Of a DNA stretch of 10,196 bases, positions 6,771-10,196 are shown piece by piece (the stretch's first letter is position 1; each line of letters begins with the position of its first letter). The notes below the pieces were generated by a model. That model made no database searches. It was not told the DNA's origin and was given only the letters and a program-made list of their open reading frames with translations. The DNA lies in NCBI GenBank assembly GCA_020024325.1, contig JAHHTY010000064.1, forward strand, positions 1 to 10,196, read 5' to 3'. This DNA is from Negativibacillus sp. (GTDB taxonomy: Bacteria; Bacillota; Clostridia; Oscillospirales; Ruminococcaceae). The position numbers and the translations under genes were made by a program.

Positions 6771-7358
6771 ATGGAGGAATTGTATCAGCAGCTGAAAGAA
6801 GAATGTTTATCCTGTCAAAAATGCCCGTTGGCACAGACAAGACATAATGTAGTGTTTGGTGTGGGAAACGAAAATGCCGAAGTTGTATTTATCGGAGAGG
6901 GTCCGGGCGAAAACGAGGATTTACAGGGACAACCATTTGTTGGAAGAGGGGGAATGTTGCTGGACAAATATCTGACAGCAGTGGATTTATCCCGAGAAAA
7001 GAATATCTATATAACCAATATGGTAAAATGTCGTCCACCACAAAACCGTGATCCAAAACCGGAGGAAGTTGCATCCTGTATCGGCTATTTAACAAGGCAA
7101 CTTCAGATCATAAAACCAAAAATCATTGTGTGTCTGGGAAGAGTGGCATCATGTGCTCTGATTGATAAAACTTTTAAGGTAACAAAACAGCATGGACAGT
7201 GGTTTCAAAAAGACGGTGTTTGGATGATGGGGACTTTTCACCCGGCAGCATTGTTGAGAAATCCGCATAACAAACCGGATGCACTTGAGGATATGCTGGC
7301 ATTGCAAAAGAAAATTCGTGAAATATGCGACCATACTTATGAGGGAACAGAATTATAA
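6771..7358 (+). CDS. udg: Type-4 uracil-DNA glycosylase with [4Fe-4S] cluster
   Basis: Base-excision repair enzyme that removes uracil from DNA after cytosine deamination or dUTP incorporation. Cysteines C15 and C18 (CQKC), C87 (MVKCRPP) and C103 match the four-cysteine pattern that binds the iron-sulfur cluster of family 4. The active-site motif GEGPGENED (42-50), VGRGGMLLDK (57-66) and the late HPAALLRNP motif (157-165) are intact. The length (195 residues) is typical. The start follows AAGGGGG by seven bases. It is a single-gene unit with an extended -10 promoter and a terminator just after the gene, transcribed divergently from pduL. dcd, which makes dUTP, is about 0.9 kb away but in a separate transcript. 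Confidence 0.94.
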   Translation: MEELYQQLKEECLSCQKCPLAQTRHNVVFGVGNENAEVVFIGEGPGENEDLQGQPFVGRGGMLLDKYLTAVDLSREKNIYITNMVKCRPPQNRDPKPEEVASCIGYLTRQLQIIKPKIIVCLGRVASCALIDKTFKVTKQHGQWFQKDGVWMMGTFHPAALLRNPHNKPDALEDMLALQKKIREICDHTYEGTEL

Positions 7359-7386
7359 TATAGCCTTTGTTCATCTCAAAACAAGG

Positions 7387-7423
7387 AAAAGGACCTTCTG
7401 CTTTTATTGCAGAAGGTCCTTTT
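7387..7423. terminator. Bidirectional intrinsic terminator between udg and the membrane-protein gene
   Basis: A perfect 15-bp stem (7387-7401 with 7409-7423) with core GGACCTTCTGC / GCAGAAGGTCC and a seven-base loop. It is flanked by AAAA on the left and TTTT on the right, so it can end transcripts from both sides. The membrane-protein stop codon (7427-7429) lies three bases away. Confidence 0.9.
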
Positions 7424-7426
7424 ATA

Positions 7427-8236
7427 TTATTGTGGATTAGAACTGGTATTAAAGGAAAATGCCAAACAATACAGCGAGAAGCTGAAAGCAAGAATTGCGT
7501 CGAACAGGGGGAGTGACATAGAGGAAAATGCGACAAGTTCACCGATTGTCATGGTCAGACCAAACAGAGCAGTGCAAAGTCCGAAAGCATTGATCCATCG
7601 AACCCCCTTTTTAAAATCAACATCGCTGAGAATACGGGTTTGTCCCATCAAAAAGAGGGTAAAAGAAAGAAGGCATAACAGATAAAGGGTTCGTTCCGGC
7701 ATACCGGCAATTTGAGGATATTGCTGGAACATCTCAACACAGTTGATCAATGCCCATATCAACGGAAAGACGAAAGTGAAAGAACCACGGTTGGTAATGT
7801 TTTCCCGAAGGTATCCAATGCCAAGTCGCAGAAATACGATACCGCTGAGTGCTGCCATTGGAATTTGAATTATGCTTAGCAGCATACCGGAAGGAAGCAC
7901 TGCAACTTCGCTCATAGCAAGGATTTGTCGGATGACATAAATTAACTGAACCAGGTGCATTGCACCACTTGCAAGCATGATTCCTCCAATTATAAAGGAA
8001 AGGATTGATAATACTTTTGAGTTAGAGATGGAAAAACTTAACTTTTTTTGCAGGACAGTAGAAAATAAAATCATAGAAACAGGAATCAAAAAAAGCACTG
8101 CATAAAATAGAACGGTTAAAGCAGTTGAGCTGGAGAAAAAACCTGTCACAGGGTCTAAATTCGTGATGGATAAAAAGCCATACAGGGGCAAGCAGATGAC
8201 AGCCCCGATAAAAAACAAAATTTTTGTCATGTTCAA
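7427..8236 (-). CDS. Unrecognised multi-pass membrane protein
   Basis: I do not recognise this family. The 269-residue product is strongly hydrophobic with about eight predicted helices, at roughly 5-23, 39-60, 76-101, 118-138, 153-170, 183-199, 214-236 and 244-262. Short polar loops separate them: QKKLSFSISNSK (63-74), YLRENITNRG (142-151) and DVDFKKG (205-211). No catalytic, ATP-binding or metal-binding motif is visible. Two starts are possible: a TTG at 8236, eight bases after AAGAGG (8250-8245), and an ATG at 8230, fourteen bases after it. The TTG is chosen for its spacing. The gene is divergent from spoIID and monocistronic, with its own promoter and a shared terminator, so a sporulation or envelope role is possible but unsupported. 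Confidence 0.75.
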   Translation of the reverse strand: MNMTKILFFIGAVICLPLYGFLSITNLDPVTGFFSSSTALTVLFYAVLFLIPVSMILFSTVLQKKLSFSISNSKVLSILSFIIGGIMLASGAMHLVQLIYVIRQILAMSEVAVLPSGMLLSIIQIPMAALSGIVFLRLGIGYLRENITNRGSFTFVFPLIWALINCVEMFQQYPQIAGMPERTLYLLCLLSFTLFLMGQTRILSDVDFKKGVRWINAFGLCTALFGLTMTIGELVAFSSMSLPLFDAILAFSFSLYCLAFSFNTSSNPQ

Positions 8237-8279
8237 AATGAAAACCTCTTTTCCTCTTCGGGTCTAATATATGTTTTTT

Positions 8280-8308
8280 ATTTTACCATGTTTATAGGAA
8301 TTTGTATA
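8280..8308 (-). promoter_or_regulatory. Probable promoter of the membrane-protein gene
   Basis: On the minus strand, -35 TATACA (8308-8303), a 17-base spacer and -10 TAAAAT (8285-8280) preceded by TGG, an extended -10. The CATGGTAAAAT core is identical to that of the M3 peptidase promoter. Confidence 0.5.
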
Positions 8309-8354
8309 GTGCTTTACAGCAGACATATCAATAGCCTTTAACTGAAGATGTGAG

Positions 8355-8384
8355 GAATAGAGAATAGATACAAGCTCATATACT
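8355..8384 (+). promoter_or_regulatory. Sigma-E-like (mother-cell) promoter of spoIID
   Basis: GAATAGAG (8355-8362), a 14-base spacer and CATATACT (8377-8384). The second block matches the sigma-E -10 consensus CATACAHT in 7 of 8 positions, and the first matches the -35 consensus KMATATTY in about 5 of 8. In Bacillus subtilis spoIID is transcribed by sigma-E, so position and gene identity agree. No good sigma-A promoter was seen at this spot. Confidence 0.5.
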
Positions 8385-8420
8385 TGAAACGGAAATCATA
8401 ATAGAGAGGAGCTTGTAAAA

Positions 8421-9461
8421 GTGAAAATAACAGTTTTGTTTGCAGTATTTATGGCGGTGTGCATGGTTCTTCTGCCCATGTTGTGGGGAGGGAAAATGGA
8501 ATATCAACCATCTGTGATGGAACAGAATCAGCAGATGGAAGTGGTAAATGTTCTAGAAAATCAAGAGCCAAAAGAGGCGATAGAAAAACCAAAAAATGAA
8601 AAGCAGCGTTCTTGGAAGGCTTTTCGCATATTAGACCGCAGTAGCGGAGAAGTTAAAGAGGTACCTGTTTTAGATTATGTGATGGGGGCAGTGTGCTCAG
8701 AAATGCCTGCCACTTTTCACATTGAAGCTTTAAAAGCACAGGCAGTCAGTGCGCACACATGGGCTTTATATTGCCAGCAGTCAGCAGAGAAAAGCGGACA
8801 GGAATATGATTTTTCCGCAGACCCATCAAAATGGCAGGGATATGTGACCGAGCAGCAGGCAAAAGAGCGTTTTGGAGATTTCTTTGCAGAATATTGGGGA
8901 AAAGTAAAACGGGCTACACAGGAGGTGTGGCAGGAAATTTTGGTGGACCAAAGCAATGCGCCGATTGTAGCAGCATATCATGCGATCAGCTCCGGCAGAA
9001 CAGAATCGGCAGAAAATGTTTGGGGAAATGCACAAAGTTGTCTAGTCCCCGTGGAGAGCCAAGGGGATATTCACGCACCGGGTTATCAAAAGACGGCATC
9101 ATTTTCTGCTGAGGAGCTAAAACAAAAATTGATGCAGAGCGAAAATGCCCCCACATTATCCGAAAATCCCGGAGAGTGGCTTAGTGTTCTCGAGCGTTCC
9201 GGTTCCGGGTATGTTACGTTAATTCGGGTGGGAAGCGAACAGATGAGTGGTATCGAGTTTCGTGAACTTTTGGGGCTGCGTTCTTCCGATTTTGATATTA
9301 CTTTTCAGGACGGTACATTTCTTTTTACAACGCTGGGATATGGTCATGGTGTCGGTCTTAGCCAATATGGTGCGGATTATTTGGCAAGACAGGGGAAAAA
9401 CTATCGTGAAATATTAGAGCATTATTACAGTGGAGCTAAAGTGGTGCAGCGGGAGAGCTGA
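8421..9461 (+). CDS. spoIID: Stage II sporulation protein D (SpoIID), peptidoglycan lytic transglycosylase
   Basis: Membrane-anchored cell-wall hydrolase that, with SpoIIP and SpoIIM, thins septal peptidoglycan and drives engulfment of the forespore. Residues 1-21 form a single hydrophobic anchor, followed by a polar linker (about 25-65). The SpoIID/LytB domain runs from FRILDRSSG (68-76) to the end. V91-C-S-E94-M-P carries the expected catalytic Glu (E94), and EALKAQAVSAHTWAL (102-116), SGRTESAENVWG (191-202) and GYGHGVGLSQYGA (307-319) are family hallmarks. The cysteines that bind zinc in some clostridial SpoIID proteins appear absent around 128-141. The length (346) is normal. The start is GTG, with GAGGAG (8406-8411) nine bases upstream. 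A SpoIID-like paralogue is the main alternative. Confidence 0.88.
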   Translation: MKITVLFAVFMAVCMVLLPMLWGGKMEYQPSVMEQNQQMEVVNVLENQEPKEAIEKPKNEKQRSWKAFRILDRSSGEVKEVPVLDYVMGAVCSEMPATFHIEALKAQAVSAHTWALYCQQSAEKSGQEYDFSADPSKWQGYVTEQQAKERFGDFFAEYWGKVKRATQEVWQEILVDQSNAPIVAAYHAISSGRTESAENVWGNAQSCLVPVESQGDIHAPGYQKTASFSAEELKQKLMQSENAPTLSENPGEWLSVLERSGSGYVTLIRVGSEQMSGIEFRELLGLRSSDFDITFQDGTFLFTTLGYGHGVGLSQYGADYLARQGKNYREILEHYYSGAKVVQRES

Positions 9462-9510
9462 TATTCTAACCGATTTTGAGAAAAATTGTTTTACAATGAA
9501 ACAAAAACGG

Positions 9511-9539
9511 TTGACAGGATTATATAGTTGTGATATTAT
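9511..9539 (+). promoter_or_regulatory. Distal promoter P1 of the arsR-type operon
   Basis: Perfect -35 TTGACA (9511-9516), a 17-base spacer and -10 TATTAT (9534-9539). Transcription would start near 9546, inside the first operator palindrome. The 49 bases between spoIID and this promoter hold no strong terminator, only a weak 6-bp stem near 9488-9506. Confidence 0.85.
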
Positions 9540-9544
9540 AAAGA

Positions 9545-9578
9545 CACAAACATATGAATAACTGTTCATATGTTTGTG
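9545..9578. promoter_or_regulatory. ArsR/SmtB-type operator O1
   Basis: A 34-bp palindrome with 16-base arms matching at 15 of 16 positions around a 2-base centre. Its core is a 12-2-12 repeat: left arm AACATATGAATA (9549-9560) and right arm TGTTCATATGTT (9563-9574). This is the size and TGAA/TTCA pattern of SmtB/CzrA/CadC operators. It begins six bases after the P1 -10 and covers the probable start of transcription, so binding should block P1. Confidence 0.75.
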
Positions 9579-9592
9579 GATTAAAAAAACAG

Positions 9593-9661
9593 ATGAAAAA
9601 GACAAACGGCGTACAGATTGTTTTGCTGATTTTCCTGCTATGCTGTTGTGAATTCGGTTGA
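9593..9661 (+). CDS. Possible 22-residue Cys-rich leader peptide (hypothetical)
   Basis: An ATG-to-TGA frame of 22 codons lies between the two operator modules. It would encode a peptide starting MKKTNG, with a hydrophobic core (about residues 7-16) and ending CCCEFG. It looks like a short membrane-inserting or signal-like peptide with a tri-cysteine that could bind metal. Only P1 could transcribe it, and its TGA lies inside the -35 of P2. The weak point is translation: upstream of the ATG there is only GTGGA (9576-9580), twelve bases away. It may be chance; no family is recognised. Confidence 0.25.
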   Translation: MKKTNGVQIVLLIFLLCCCEFG

Positions 9662-9686
9662 TTTTTAAAGCAAAATGGGGTATTAT
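9658..9686 (+). promoter_or_regulatory. Proximal promoter P2 of the arsR-type operon
   Basis: -35 TTGATT (9658-9663), a 17-base spacer and -10 TATTAT (9681-9686). It has the same -10 and spacer length as P1 and is followed in the same way by an operator palindrome. Confidence 0.75.
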
Positions 9687-9693
9687 AAACTCA

Positions 9694-9719
9694 AACATAT
9701 GAATGGTTGTTCATGTGTT
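9694..9719. promoter_or_regulatory. ArsR/SmtB-type operator O2
   Basis: A second 12-2-12 palindrome: left arm AACATATGAATG (9694-9705), centre GT, right arm TGTTCATGTGTT (9708-9719). The arms match at about 9 of 12 positions, so it is less perfect than O1, but its left arm is identical to that of O1 in the first 11 bases. It begins seven bases after the P2 -10, covers the probable P2 start site and ends 32 bases before the repressor start codon. Confidence 0.7.
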
Positions 9720-9751
9720 ATTCCGGACGAACAACAGAAAGGAAGATAAGT

Positions 9752-10126
9752 ATGGTAACAGATTTAAAAGAAACTATGATAGAAGCAGAAGGCTGTGAGG
9801 TTTGTCATCATCATCAGTTGGCATATTTAAAACAGAGAATGCCGACCCAACAGGAAATGGAAACAGTGGCAGAATTGTTTAAGGTGTTTGGAGATCCAAC
9901 ACGGCTAAAGCTGCTGGCAGCTTTGCTGGCACAGGAAATGTGTGTGTGTGATTTAAGCGATTTGTTGGGCATTTCTCAGTCTGCGGTATCTCACCAGCTG
10001 CGTCTGCTGCGTGCAAACCGTTTGGTGAAAAACCGCAGGGAAGGAAAATCGGTATTCTACTCTCTTGATGATGAACATGTAGCAATGATTTTAGCACAAG
10101 GAATGGAGCACGTCCGTCATCAATAG
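9752..10126 (+). CDS. ArsR/SmtB-family metal-sensing repressor (CadC/CzrA-like)
   Basis: Cytosolic winged-helix dimeric repressor expected to bind O1 and O2 and release them when it binds a soft or divalent metal (Zn, Cd, Pb). The 124-residue protein has FKVFGDPTRLKLL (43-55), metal-helix motif MCVCDL (63-68) and recognition helix SQSAVSHQLRLLRAN (75-89). Two metal sites are visible. An alpha-3N site can be built from C15, C18 and perhaps H19-H21 plus C64 and C66; an alpha-5 site from D107, H109, H120 and H123. These match CadC C58, C60, D101, H103, H114 and E117 with a constant offset of six. An in-frame TTG at 9707 lies inside O2 and has no ribosome binding site. The ATG at 9752, eight bases after AAAGGA (9738-9743), is chosen. 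The downstream gene starts 24 bases after its stop. Confidence 0.92.
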   Translation: MVTDLKETMIEAEGCEVCHHHQLAYLKQRMPTQQEMETVAELFKVFGDPTRLKLLAALLAQEMCVCDLSDLLGISQSAVSHQLRLLRANRLVKNRREGKSVFYSLDDEHVAMILAQGMEHVRHQ

Positions 10127-10150
10127 AACTTCTTAGAGAGGAGAATTGTG

Positions 10151-10196
10151 ATGAAAGATAGGGAAGGGATTTTAGGAAACAGGAATAAAGAGGAAA
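10151..10196 (+). CDS. Start of a gene downstream of the repressor, cut by the right edge
   Basis: Only about 15 codons are visible, beginning MKDREGILGNRN, too few to identify a family. AGGAG (10139-10143) lies seven bases before the ATG at 10151; an in-frame GTG immediately before it is less well spaced. It is on the same strand, 24 bases after the repressor, without a terminator, so it is probably cotranscribed and metal-regulated. A P-type ATPase or other metal exporter would be usual at this place, but nothing visible here proves it. Confidence 0.6.
   Translation, partial: MKDREGILGNRNKEE

Noticed and set aside
9488..9506. A weak TTGTTT/AAACAA stem after spoIID as a terminator
   Set aside because: It has only six AT-rich base pairs and is not followed by a T run; stability would be too low.
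9707..9751. Longer arsR start at an in-frame TTG
   Set aside because: The codon lies within operator O2 and has no ribosome binding site; the ATG at 9752 has a good one and fits the family's length.
1..10196. CRISPR array, insertion sequence, tRNA, rRNA or riboswitch
   Set aside because: No regularly spaced repeats, transposase motifs, terminal inverted repeats, tRNA-like cloverleaf or recognised riboswitch core was seen on reading either strand.

Overview
The window looks like a chromosomal stretch of a low-to-moderate GC, endospore-forming anaerobic Firmicute of the class Clostridia. The reasons are strong AGGAGG-type ribosome binding sites, sigma-A-like promoters, a spoIID gene with a sigma-E-like promoter, a free-standing PduL phosphotransacylase and a [4Fe-4S] type-4 uracil-DNA glycosylase. 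Family- or genus-level placement cannot be made from the sequence alone. No insertion sequence, phage gene, tRNA, rRNA or CRISPR array was seen, and most genes are ordinary housekeeping genes in short transcription units.

Layout from left to right. (1) Positions 1-2330 on the minus strand: a zinc M3-family oligopeptidase followed by a BltD-like polyamine N-acetyltransferase that runs off the left edge. A perfect 13-bp hairpin lies between them. (2) Positions 2485-5973 on the plus strand: a four-gene run of MATE efflux pump, PlsC-type acyltransferase, YfcE-type metallophosphoesterase and dCTP deaminase. It has one recognisable promoter in front and a terminator behind. (3) Positions 5937-6653 on the minus strand: pduL with a clear promoter, a perfect CRP/FNR-type palindrome (TGTGA-N6-TCACA) just downstream of it, and a terminator shared tail-to-tail with dcd. 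(4) Positions 6738-7423 on the plus strand: the uracil-DNA glycosylase, ending in another shared bidirectional terminator. (5) Positions 7427-8308 on the minus strand: an unrecognised eight-helix membrane protein. (6) Positions 8355-9461 on the plus strand: spoIID. (7) Positions 9511-10196 on the plus strand: a metal-sensing ArsR/SmtB-family repressor gene and the first codons of a downstream gene, led by two tandem promoter-operator modules.

The most interesting part is the 290-base leader of the arsR gene. It carries two copies of the same arrangement: a -35/N17/TATTAT promoter followed at once by a 12-2-12 palindrome of the type bound by ArsR/SmtB repressors. Between the copies is a possible 22-codon ORF encoding a peptide with a basic start, a hydrophobic core and a Cys-Cys-Cys end. 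The repressor keeps the residues of both the alpha-3N (cysteine) and alpha-5 (Asp/His) metal sites, so the locus is probably an autoregulated Zn/Cd/Pb-type resistance operon whose exporter lies beyond the right edge. That last point is inference. The CRP/FNR-type site over the pduL transcription start is the second most useful regulatory observation. No clearly new system was found.
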